NCBI GenBank assembly: GCA_031763025.1
Contig: JASSKH010000030.1
Span: 8,596,653 to 8,660,652 of the forward strand
Length of the DNA: 64,000 nucleotides
Reading direction: 5' to 3'
Source: Macrocystis pyrifera
Lineage: Eukaryota > Sar > Phaeophyceae > Laminariales > Laminariaceae
The notes under the pieces are model-generated. The model was given only the letters and a program-made list of their open reading frames with translations. It was not told where the DNA came from and ran no database searches. Numbering within the stretch: the stretch's first letter is position 1; each line of letters begins with the position of its first letter. The translations under genes and the position numbers were made by a program. This document shows, piece by piece, positions 1 through 9,277 of this stretch.

Positions 1-234
1 CCCCCCTATGTTTACATGCCATATTATCAATAGGTTATGACCACTATGTATTACTATGCCCCTCCGTAATAGTACCAAACCGAACAAGGACACTTGGCAC
101 GGAGCAAGTGACACAAATGCTGGGTTGGCCAGAGGCTGGATTTCATGCTTCACTGTTGTTGTCTGTGCATGGGAAAGGGTGTGTTCGGTGCTAAATTCAG
201 TATGACGGATTCCGACTTTCATTTTTTTTTTTCT
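1..234. other. Tail end of the preceding array unit, no gene
   Basis: This stretch matches 26017-26256 of unit 2, the last bases of a unit, so the array continues to the left of the window. It lacks the ACTGGT-like insertion present in unit 2 near 26064. I see no coding signal in it. Confidence 0.8.
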
Positions 235-1419
235 GCTCGCACGGCAAAATCTCAACCTTTCCTTAATACTCGTTTTCTTGGTAAAGACCTGGCACTAAGG
301 GTTATGTACGGTATGGAACGATTTTCCTCACAAAAATCAGTGTAGCGGTCTCTCTTGTAGGCCAGCGCATCCGTTCAGACTGAATCGATATCGTTCCTCG
401 AATGATGATGCAGGTAGGAAGCCGTTTTTCGACGCATTCACATCATTGTAAAGCGTCCTCGTTCTCTGGAAATAGGCATAAAACAGGGTGCCCGAGCTGG
501 ATACAGGATGTATCAGTATTATGGTGCGCCTCCTCTGTACGCGTTTTTATTTAATAGCTACAGCAGGAAATAGCTGTTACGAAGTCACGCCTGGTAGAGT
601 TTCGAAAAACGGAAAGAAGAAAACATTTTAAAAACGGCGCCGAGGTATAAGGACAATCAGACAAAGGGGGGGGGTGCACAGAGACGTCGGCGGCTAAATT
701 ATGTCGTCTGCTGTCCAGCCTATATTCTGTCATCTGCCGCTCAGGCTATATTATATTATGTCGTCTGCCGTCCCACCCTCTTACCAATTCCGCTAACCAG
801 AAGAAGTTTCCCTCGAGGGACGAAGCCGCGTTGGGCTATCTTTGCCAAGATTGGCCGACGCAAATCTTCGACACATAACAAATCCGGCGCAACGTCAACC
901 CGAGAGTCTGTAACGCTCTCCCCCGCGGAGCATCCCGCCCTCATCAAGTACAACCGATCCGTGTTGAAGGGCTGCGTACAAAATGCGCAAACAGACTGAA
1001 ACAAACAAAGAACTGCGAATGCGAGGCAAACGTACAAAATGCGCAAACAGACTGGAACAAACAAAAAACTACGAATGCGAGGCACACGCACAAGAGTGCC
1101 ACCCACAACAAATGGCAAAATTACGCATGCGACCATCCCACAGCAGGGGTGCACCCGACGTTCCTGAGCCCCTCACGTTGGGAACTCAATATATCACCCT
1201 ATACAATACTTGGAAGAATTTCGTTCGGGCCATCCGACCGGCACTTGTATGCGCTAGTCCTAAAACGAATATACGAATAAATTTTTCATCCTACTGTAAC
1301 TGGTAGTTCCTCACTTAATGAACTCAGTTGGTCAGAAACCTTTCGCCCAAAAAGTGAAACCTCTACCGTGGGGTGACTGAAAAACTTCCTGTTAGTACCT
1401 GGTACAGGGGTACATCAAC
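235..1419. other. Unit front block, no supported gene (four copies)
   Basis: Counterparts lie at 11757-12943, 26257-27342 (cut by the retrotransposon) and 46507-47691. The block holds a degenerate repeat around ATGTCGTCTGC (about 704-768) and the 56-bp tandem repeat. Open frames on both strands change length and frame between the four copies and show no recognisable protein, so I call none. Confidence 0.6.
975..1086. repeat. 56-bp tandem duplication
   Basis: Two adjacent copies start with CGTACAAAATGCGCAAACAG at 975 and 1031 and differ at a few bases. The same pair occurs near 12498/12556 (58-bp spacing because of an A insertion), 27002/27059 and 47247/47303. Confidence 0.8.
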
Positions 1420-2250
1420 GAAGGTAGAGAGCTGGGATAATCAGCTCGCCGATCTTCCTTCGCCTTGACTTGATACTGCCGACCATCGAGTTGGACACCG
1501 CTAACGACCGTTGCTATTGGTGGCAAGATTCTCTCCGATGAAAACTAAAACGTTGATACGCTTTGTTGGTCTAATCGATGTGAAATGATTGGCAATTTTT
1601 CTTCAAGAGGGTAGTGGGTAAACCCACCGGGTGTTTTTATTGTTGACTTCGAGTTCGAGTTCGAAGCCAACAGTTTTTTCTTCATCCTTCCTCCCGCCAT
1701 GTCGAGCACATCAAATGAAGAGCGCACCATAAGACACGCTAGACACAGAACCCGCCCCTCGTGTCCGGCACCCCCCACTGCAAAAAAAGACAAACTACTA
1801 AGATTTACGCCTCCCAGGCCGAGCAACTCCATACGTTGACTCCACCAACCTACTGCACAAAGCGACACACAGCGGGTCATCTAACCCATTTAGTCAACTT
1901 AACCCCTGCGAATCCTTCGTCCGGCATCCGACGCGATCGCGGCGAACAATGCCGCACACCCTCTCTCCCGCCCCGTCCCACCCCAAGAAATACACCAGCA
2001 TAAAATCAAATGAATGTAACGAGGTTACACCTCATCTATCCACGTGACCTTCCACGGCTACACAGTCATAGATAGCGATGGACTGCTTACTGCGCTGGTA
2101 TCCACATATGTTTCCATGGAAAGAACACAAAAACGCACAAGAGCAGAAGCCCATGAACGTACCAAAAACTAACGACTAAACTACATGGCACATTCTGTCG
2201 CCCCTCGCATCGGTTTTTCCGAGGGAAGCTTCTGCACAAGTGTAAATATC
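1420..2250 (+). repeat. Module A, unit 1
   Basis: A diverged member of the module family also seen as B, C and D. It begins GAAGGTAGAGAGCTG. A hairpin GTGGGTAAACCCAC lies at 1614-1627, and a second stem (GTTGACTTCGA with TCGAAGCCAAC) at 1642-1671. A T/C-rich run then leads to CCCGCCATGTCGAGC, whose ATG is at 1699. The family block CTTCGTCCGGCATCCGACG follows near 1916, then AACGAGGTTACACC near 2018, and the core block at 2145-2244 with the stem CCCTCG...CGAGGG. The ATG at 1699 opens only 46 codons. No protein function is recognised; the features that persist across the family are the hairpins and the core. Confidence 0.65.
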
Positions 2251-2373
2251 AAAAAAATATGCAACAGGCCTTCCAGAATCACTTTAGCTCGTTCATCGTG
2301 CTCGGTTGGGTCGGCAAACAAACGTACTATAAATAGGAGAAACAACATTTTACCAGGTACCTGTGAAGGTATC

Positions 2374-2649
2374 ACCTACTGAGCGATAGCGGTACAAGAT
2401 CGATCGATTACCCAGCCCAGGGTAATCCTTATAACACTCTCCCCCCCTCTGAACGGCGTGATATTTGGGGCGTCGGAACCGTATACGTCTGTACGCTGAC
2501 CTACCCGCTTCGTTTCATTAACCTGGGGAACCAGGGAGATGTGTGTTTTTTAGGGATGCACCCGGACGACATCAAATGTGAAAGCATTACCTACTGGGCT
2601 ATAGGGGTAAAAGATGCATCGATTACCCAGCCCAGGGTAATCCTTATAA
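2374..2649. repeat. Pair of 61-bp direct repeats, each with a 20-bp palindrome
   Basis: Copies at 2374-2434 and 2589-2649 both run from ACCTACTG to TCCTTATAA and each contain ATTACCCAGCCCAGGGTAAT (2407-2426, 2622-2641), a stem of seven pairs. The pair recurs at 13899-13959/14114-14174, 34168-34228/34381-34441 and 48647-48707/48862-48922. A regulatory or recombination role is possible but not shown. Confidence 0.75.
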
Positions 2650-3784
2650 AATACATACCGGTATGTTTGTTGCCGCGTGCTGCAAAAATGATCTCTCTTT
2701 TCTCAGTTTTTTTTTTTCTCTTCTCATTTGCAAGGTATTATTTACTATGTTCGCTCTTCTTTTCTCTGTCCCTCCTACTGCTGTACGTAGTCGTAACTCA
2801 GACCCGGGGTCACATGGCAACCTCTCCCCCCCCCCCCCCTCCCCCTACGGTTCTTGCCTTGGCAGGCGTTTTTATAGAGAGAGGCCTGCAGCCATTTCTC
2901 CCCTATTAATAGTCGACTCGCGTCGGATTTATAGGCATGGTCCTATATTTATGCCAAGCGCTCTGCCTCTCTTTTTTTTGGGAGTGGTTGGTTGCAGGTA
3001 TTCTAAACGGTTGTTTATCTGACCGACACTTACAGCAAGTACTCGGAGACACGCCAGCCAGCGGACACATTCCCGAGAAAAACCGGCCAAATCAAAAACA
3101 TGTGCTGGCGCGACGCTAAACCAAAACTAACCCTCCAAAACCCACTCCCACACCTTTGAACGGCTAGGCAACCAAGCCTACAAGGTACGTAAAAAAAAAA
3201 GAACGAAAGAAAGGAGGGCCTAGCCCTAAGGGACAGGAATAAATCGCGGGACGAAAGCCATCGCCATGCCACCCGCAACGGGGGGGGGGGCGAGGAAGTT
3301 TAATGGAAAAGCGCTAAATGAATACCGAAGAAAAATAACACGGAAGACGCCAAGAACCACCCAAACCTAGCCCACAACTTTGGAAACGTGTCCTGTGCCA
3401 CAAATGAGTGGCCCGAATACCCAGACCAGCCCCGACACCGAGCGGGGGGGTAGACAGGACAAAAAAGGCAAAAGCCATCACCAACCCAGCCCAAGAAAAA
3501 AAAAACCAGAAATACACCCGAGCAGAAAAAAAAAAAAAACCTCGACCCGAAAACTCGGACAACGCCAAGAAGAAGAAAAACCACCCCCCAAAGTCCAGGA
3601 AAACGACAAAAAAAAAATTATCGAGTGCAGCCGAGAAGCGAGAGTCAGCTATCCACGGCGGCGCCTCCAGATTCATCTACGTTACGCTGGACCCCCCCCG
3701 TGCAAACGCGCTAGCCAAGTGATTTTATATGTGGATGGTTTAATGTGAATGGTATGATTGGAATAAAGCGTTGCACATTGTCAG

Positions 3785-4060
3785 ATGGCAAATGGAATAT
3801 TAACAATCTCGCGTCCGTCCTTATTTAGGTATGCAAAGAAGAATGTTGTACAAAACGAATGGCACATCCCAACGATATCGGGTTCGTTTATTGCCCCTCG
3901 GTTAAGAAACCGCGTCAGCCAGAAACGTTCTGGTCGAAGAGTGCTCTACCCTTATGGTCTACGCATAGCAAGGACGGGTCTCAATCGACACATTGATGTG
4001 CTAACTTCCAGGAGAGAACATCAAGGAGAATTTCACCGACGACTGACTGCAGGCAGCTAG
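3785..4060 (+). CDS. Small open frame of unknown function (91 codons)
   Basis: An ATG-started frame of 91 codons, basic, ending in a stretch with RREHQGEFHRR. It is the same length in units 1-3 (3785-4060, 15304-15579, 35571-35846). In unit 4 one T is missing in CCTTATT(T)AGG, which joins the same C-terminal 75 or so residues to a different upstream frame starting near 50028. I recognise no family. Conservation between units is uninformative because the whole unit is nearly identical. TTTAGGTATGC could also be a 3' splice site, in which case this would be an internal exon. Confidence 0.2.
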   Translation: MANGILTISRPSLFRYAKKNVVQNEWHIPTISGSFIAPRLRNRVSQKRSGRRVLYPYGLRIARTGLNRHIDVLTSRREHQGEFHRRLTAGS

Positions 4061-4509
4061 CTGTGCCCCTGCTGTAATACATACGTATACCTAGCGCAGT
4101 CCAGTGTGCTATTGTTTGGAGTGAGTGTGGCCTTCTACTACTGTACGGCGACGGCGGTCGATTGGCCTACTACTGCCATCGTGCTTTGATCGTGCAGTGT
4201 CGAGGTGTCGGGGTTGTTTCACCGCAGTAGTAGTACTTATCTTGCCGTGAAAACATTGATGTCTTCTTTCGCGTGTTCTTTGAGCTTCATCGATGGTGGC
4301 AAGCTTCAAGACCAGTCAGGGGAACAGGCTTCCGCGAACTTAACGTCAGAACGGACACTTCGTTCGCTACGCACCAGAACAACACACCGCTATTAATAGT
4401 ATATGCACGACTACATATACATTTAGCGGTAGTAGTAGGGATGTTCTACTAGTAGATGGATGAGCGGTGTACACTGTTGAGACAAGGACACACTTAATTA
4501 ATCCTTTCA

Positions 4510-4577
4510 CTGCAGTACTGCAGTCCCGTTTAGGGGACAAATTACTTACAATTTGAGTGGTTTGTCCTCAAAGCGGG
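4510..4577. repeat. Foldback repeat (CTGCAGTACTGCAG plus inverted arms)
   Basis: A perfect 14-bp palindrome CTGCAGTACTGCAG (4510-4523) is followed by inverted arms CCCGTTTAGGGGACAAA (4525 on) and TTTGTCCTCAAAGCGGG (4561-4577). A related arm, CTTGTCCCTGAGCGGGACTG, recurs in the unit tail near 25067, so this is a small foldback family. Other copies: 16025-16092, 36292-36359, 50779-50846. Confidence 0.6.
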
Positions 4578-4633
4578 TCTACAGTTTGCCCTGAAAGGCT
4601 TAAGGGACATTATGATAAAAAATAAATCGCCCC

Positions 4634-4694
4634 CCCTGATTTTCCTCTTTTTCTTGAAAAAAAACAATGAGAGGAAATATTTCCTAAATCAGGG
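4634..4694. repeat. Inverted-repeat hairpin (CCCTGATTT / AAATCAGGG)
   Basis: Terminal arms CCCTGATTT and AAATCAGGG enclose inner arms TTTCCTC and GAGGAAA. The following 120 bp carry further AATCAGGAAA-type fragments. The structure is present in all units (for example near 16147, 36413 and 50901). It resembles a miniature foldback element; no target duplication could be assigned. Confidence 0.5.
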
Positions 4695-5250
4695 AACTTA
4701 ACGGAGAGCAAAACAAATCAGGAGCGCTTTACTACGCGGACTTCCCAACCTTGAGGGCAAAAACTCAGGAAAATCTGCAAAAAAAAACGGGAAAATCAGG
4801 AAATAAATCAGGAAAAACAGCGAATAAAAAAAATAGGACGAAGCACTCTCTGATAACAACGGCGGCCTTACGCATTTTTTTCCACAATAATTTGGCAACT
4901 GCAAGTGTCGAAACTACTACATAGTACAGGGCCCCACGATAGTACCTTCGGCTGCACAGTAAGTAGGTTTCCGACCCCGCCCCCTCCTGAAACCACTCGA
5001 AGGTTGAACAAGACAATCGCAAAAGAAACGAGAGTAGTATCACTATAAGAACAAAGGAAGGAACTAAAAAAAGCAATGAGTAAAAGGAAGAGAGCAAGGT
5101 TTGGTTCAGCTATTTTTGCCGAACAAATCGAGCACCACATATAACTGCCGGACTCGAAAGGGGCCCGGGGCCACAGCATCGCTGCGCACCCGGCTGAGGT
5201 AGGTGGACTCGCAGAAGCACACGCACGCAGCAAAAGACTTAAGAGCGATG

Positions 5251-5376
5251 TTAGGTTCCCAGCCGGTATGCATGTCGCACGCTTGCCGACATATCAGTAG
5301 GAAACCCACTAGGATATCCTTGGGTGACCGACGCCACCACCAGCATCAACAACAAGAAGAGGGAAGAACGGTTCAT
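5251..5376 (-). CDS. Signal-peptide-like 41-codon open frame
   Basis: The frame starts MNRSSLFLLLMLVVAS, a basic n-region followed by a strongly hydrophobic stretch, then VTQGYP, which would suit signal peptidase cleavage after a small residue, leaving a peptide of roughly 21 residues. A Cys-rich frame continues in another register downstream (CVCFCES near 5213-5233), so a frameshift or intron could hide a longer secreted product, but I found no in-frame splice pair. Other copies: 16765-16890, 37031-37156 and 51515-51640; units 3 and 4 have Cys in place of Ser in the MSAS segment. Function unknown; may be chance. Confidence 0.25.
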   Translation of the reverse strand: MNRSSLFLLLMLVVASVTQGYPSGFPTDMSASVRHAYRLGT

Positions 5377-5683
5377 GGTATATACTTTTACGAACAACTG
5401 CAGCAGATAAGCATGAAGCAGGGTAAGTTTTGTTTTCACGCTGCGCGTTGCACAATCTTCTGTATCGTCAATCAATGCTATTATTTCTACTGCGGTACTG
5501 CTGCACGAGGTCTTCACTCGTTCTTGTCTGAAAGCGTCAAGCGCTCCCTCGGTTGGTTGTTACTACCGCCCTGAGTCGTATTCGTTTGCATCGTACGTTG
5601 CAAAAAGACAACGAGCACGAAGAACAGAAGCAGTGCCTTTCACAACGAATGAAAACGCGAGTACTGGCTGTATTGTCATAACG

Positions 5684-7065
5684 GAAGGTAGAGAGCTGCG
5701 ATTAGCAGGTCAATCTTCCTTCTCCTTGATACTGCCTGGCGAGGATCGAGGTGCACACACATCCCGACCGACAGATGTTGTCAAGTCCACTCGCAATCGA
5801 AACCAAGCTATGTTCGTGGTAGTTGGTGTGAAATGAAATCAGTTGCAATTTTTCTTCCTCAAGAGGGTGGTGGGTAAACCCACCGAGTGTTTTTTTTTTT
5901 TTGGCTGACTTCGAGTCTGAAGCCAACGTTTTTTTTTTCTTTCTTCTTCCTCCCGCCATGTCGAGCGCAACAAAGACACACACACCACACACATCAATAA
6001 AAAACATCAGATATACCGTACAAAGCAGAGCAAAAGCACAGCAAACAAAGCGGTAACACAAGGGGATACGGACCATTTACCCAGTGCCACACGTACTGCT
6101 TACATACACGTAGAGCTCTCCGGCATACCAAACCAAAACAATTCACCACTAGCCGATCGCAAACCGGGCGAACGCCCCACTCATCGCCTCACTCCAAAAC
6201 AGAGGCCAGCTGTCCAACCCTTAGGCGACCTGGTTGGACTGCTGCAGGGAGCCATCTCTGCGACGACACATATGAAGAATCCCACACAGGCCCCCACCAC
6301 CGGAACTTCTCCAACGACTACATATTTAGCGCAGAACCACGCACAGACCCCGCCCGCCCGAAACAATACCGGGGCATTCCCCGCAGCAAACAAACGAAAG
6401 AAAGAAAGCATGCCTTTTAAAAAAAGCAACTCCACGTATGTCTACTAATCCTTCGTCCGGCATCCGACGTCATCGGCGCCGACAGTAGTGTGCATCCCCC
6501 TATATACCCCGTCCCACCTCGACAAAAATCAAACAGCACAAACTCTCACACGTGAATGCAACCAGGTTACGGCCTTTTCCTACATACAGCAGCCAGCGAC
6601 CATCGCGGAAGCACCAGCTGTAGTCGGGATAGACAATTTTTCACACGGTTGTACTGCTGTACAGGGAAGCACTCGTAGTGTCGCGTGCACGGCAGTGACT
6701 CACTACAGACGTCCCAACTTTTCACCGACGCTGTTCTTGAGACACCTGCTACCATACCAATACCATACAGAACCATCAAAACAAACAAGCTGCATAAGCA
6801 CAGAAGCCCACGAACGTACCAAAAACAAGAGACTAAACTACATGGTACGTTCTCTTACCCCTCGTATCGGTTTTTCCGAGGGAAGCTTCTGCACAAGTGC
6901 ACATAACAATAACAAATCAAGGCATGTCAAGCTTTTGGTGCCTCCGGCATCAGTCAGAGCAACACCAACCATCACATAATCTACATCGTGCATCAACTGC
7001 TGCCTGCCCTCAAGCCACAAACAGCAACGCAAATACCGGAAGCGATGGTCTCGAACACGCCTCCC
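5684..7065 (+). repeat. Module B, unit 1
   Basis: Second forward module, lying convergent to the minus-strand gene, whose 3' flank it forms. It begins GGAAGGTAGAGAGCTGCG. GGTGGGTAAACCCACC is at 5869-5884 and the second stem TTGGCT...AGCCAA at 5901-5926. CCCGCCATGTCGAGC (ATG 5958) follows a T/C run. CCTTCGTCCGGCATCCGACG is near 6450 and the core block at 6801-6900, with ATGGTACGTTCTCTT and CCCTCG...CGAGGG. From the core to the gene stop the sequence aligns with the inverted module C on the other side of the gene pair, which shows that the whole arm was duplicated. No gene product is recognised. Confidence 0.65.
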
Positions 7066-8994
7066 TCAGTACCCCTCCAGCTGCGGCTGGTGACGGCTGT
7101 TGAAGTGGGCCAGATGCGCCATCCTGCTGTGCTGCCAGTTACCCCAACCACCGCCACCGCGGCCACCACCACCGCAATATCCCATCCCTCCTCCGCGCCT
7201 ACCACCGCGCTGCTCAACGCCACAACCCCCCCGGGACGGTGAGCTACGGTGAGGGTGCGCCATCATGCCGGGCGGTGCACCAGAAGAACCTTCGTGGAAC
7301 AGTCCGTGGAACGGTCCGTGGACCGGTTCGTGTGGCGGTCCATCGGGGCGACCACGAGACCTCCCCATTTTCCCTCCTCCGTGGGGACGAGGACCGCGGT
7401 ATCCAGGACCTCCGTGTGGACCCAGGAAAAAGACCACGCCCTCTTCCTCGCTCTCCTCCCCCAGGTGCATGGTGTGGTGGCCGGCTCTGGGGAAGGGACG
7501 AGCAGGGCCGTGCATGGGCCCGATGGAACACAGCCAGACGAAATACCAAAGCAGTAGCTGGCGTCAGCCGGGACATGGGGAGGGCCGCGAAGCCCGCCCA
7601 TTCCTCCTCCGTCGCCAAGAGGTCCACGTTGCCGAGGCCCACGAGCTCCCCCCCGCAGACGCCTGCCTCCCTCTCCCTCTCCCTCCCCCTCGACGAGAAA
7701 GCCTCCACCGCCGTGCCGGTGTCCGTGTCCGTGTCCGTGGGGGGGGTGGCTGTGTCCGTGGGGGGGGGGGCTGTGTCCGTGTCCGTGCTTGCCGCCACCA
7801 GGGGGACCACGGCCATGCCTAGCGGTGGGCATGCAGTGGCGACCGGGCCCGCGAGGCGGTCCTTGGAGACGTTCTCCATGGTGACGAGGACCGTGGTGTC
7901 CAGGGCTTCCGTGCGCACCCATGGGCGCCGACATGCCCTGGTGACCGTGCAGACGTCCTCCGTGATGACTCGGGCCACGGTGTCCAGGGCCTCCATGCGG
8001 ACCAAAGGGCGCCCACATGCCCTCTTCCTCGCTCTCCCCCTCCAGCTGCATGGTTTTGAGGCCGGCTCCGTGCAAGTGACGACGACGAGGGCCGTGCATG
8101 GGCCTGGACGGACCACAGCCAGACGAAGGTCCACAGCCGTGAGCACGGGGAGGGCCGCGAGACCCTCCCACACCAAACTCACGAGGCCCGCCAGCACGTA
8201 GATGATGTCCACCACCACCCCGTCCCCTGCCCGGCCTGGCGCGAACTGCCTCGCGTGTGACGACGAGTCCCGAGCTTCACCAGGCGGTGGGGGCTGACGC
8301 CGAGCGCGCGCAGCAGGGGCCTAGTCTCACGGGGGCGAAGGTTGATACCGCCGGCAACCAGGGCGGCGTGAACGGGACGCCTCGTCTTCTTGCCGTTGCC
8401 GTCGCCGTCGGCCTTGGCATCGCCCTCGGTGTCGTCGCCGATACTGTCGATGTTGTCGCCGTTGTCGTCGTACGAGCTGCTCGAGTCGTCCGAGACGAGA
8501 ATGTCCTCCTGTCCGACCTCCTCCTCTTCCTCCTCATCCTCTGCATCTTCCTCCGAACAGTTGTTGTTGATGAGGTTGTCGTCCATCATCGCACCAGTCT
8601 CAGCCTCGCGCAGCTCCTCTTTGCCCTCGTCCGAGATTTCACCAGTCAAGACAAGCGACGGCGATCCGCCTTTGCCGCCTCGCAGAAGCCTCCGAGGTGC
8701 TAGCCCCTGCACCACCATGCGGCGAGGAGCAAGGCCCAGCAGGGCCACGGTCTTCTCGAGCTTGAGCGCCGTCATGGACGGCACGCCGTGGTATTCGCGA
8801 AGGTTGCGGGCGGCCAGCTTGTACAGAGCGCTCAAAGTTCCGGGTTGGTGCTTCTGTGCGGGCGTGCTCAGGACTGCATCCGCGATGAGGATGCTGCTGC
8901 TGTCTTTCTTCTCGTCGTTCATCTTGTTGTTCATCTTGTTGTTGTTGTTGTTGTTGTTGTTCATCGTGTTGTTGTTGTTGTCGTTGTTGTTCAT
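7066..8994 (-). pseudogene. Minus-strand member of the divergent gene pair, unit 1 (frameshifted)
   Basis: Unrecognised protein of about 640 residues if the frame were continuous. From the ATG at 8994: Asn-rich run (residues 2-23); a conserved segment (about 30-135) with two GLAPRR motifs about ten residues apart; an acidic Ser/Asp/Glu tract (about 146-187); a basic/hydrophobic block with LRALGVSPHRL (about 202-250); then a long Gly/Pro/His-rich half ending HQPQLEGY. No signal peptide or catalytic motif is visible, so a nucleic-acid- or metal-binding or condensate-forming role is only a guess. Within the GPH half a segment of about 585 bp is duplicated (GGGCCGTGCATGGGCC near 7505 and 8091). 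The frame breaks near 8265 (CGACGAGTCCCGAGC, extra bases relative to units 2-4) and near 7522 (GGGCCCGATGG, one G fewer). Confidence 0.55.
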
Positions 8995-9277
8995 GTTTTT
9001 GTGAGCAGGGTGGGGGGTGCAGGGTGGGGCCGCGGTCGTTGGGGGTGTTTTTTTTTTCTGGCGGGACTGTGCGAGTACCGTTCCACAGATCGGGGATTTC
9101 TAATTCCGAAATTGAGAACGTGAGAACCGCTCTAGGAATTCTGGGTTCTAGAAGGTTCTACAGAGGAATTTCTACAAATCCACGATCTGTGGAACGGTGC
9201 TCACACAGTCCCGTCGCCAAACCTCCGCCCACCGGCCACCGCCTACCCCCCACCCCCCCCACCCTGCTCACAAAAAC
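8995..9277. promoter_or_regulatory. Bidirectional promoter region with HSE-like motif, unit 1
   Basis: Spacer between the two diverging ATGs. The outer parts are inverted copies of each other: CCGTTCCACAGATCG (9079-9093) pairs with CGATCTGTGGAACGG (9183-9197), and GGCGGGACTGTG (9059-9070) pairs with CACACAGTCCCG (9202-9213). The roughly 90-bp loop has no inverted partner and contains TTCTAGAAGGTTC (9146-9158), a perfect TTCnnGAAnnTTC heat-shock element, plus AATTCCGAAATT. No TATA box is obvious. Shared heat-shock-factor control of both genes is an inference. Confidence 0.55.

Larger units (their letters stand above)
2251..5683. other. Spacer between modules A and B, low-complexity and foldback repeats
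   Basis: Counterparts are 13771-17196, 34041-37462 and 48521-51946. From left to right it holds the 61-bp direct repeats, a C-run (2826-2843), a G-run (3280-3290), an A-rich stretch with AAGAAGAAAAACC (3480-3620), a small open frame (3785-4060), palindromes around 4510-4580, a hairpin at 4634-4694, many AATCAGGAAA-like repeats (4760-4815) and a signal-peptide-like open frame at 5251-5376. Most open frames across the A-rich part change frame between copies because run lengths differ, so I treat them as non-coding. Confidence 0.6.

Noticed and set aside
975..1086. CRISPR-like direct repeat
   Set aside because: Only two adjacent 56-bp copies without spacers, in eukaryotic sequence; no cas genes.
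756..1154. 132-codon minus-strand frame with hydrophobic stretches
   Set aside because: It spans the 56-bp tandem repeat and is broken differently in units 2, 3 and 4.
3300..3676. Trp/Phe-rich minus-strand frames and Lys-rich plus-strand frames over the A-rich block
   Set aside because: Length and register change from unit to unit with A-run length, and composition simply mirrors the purine-rich strand.
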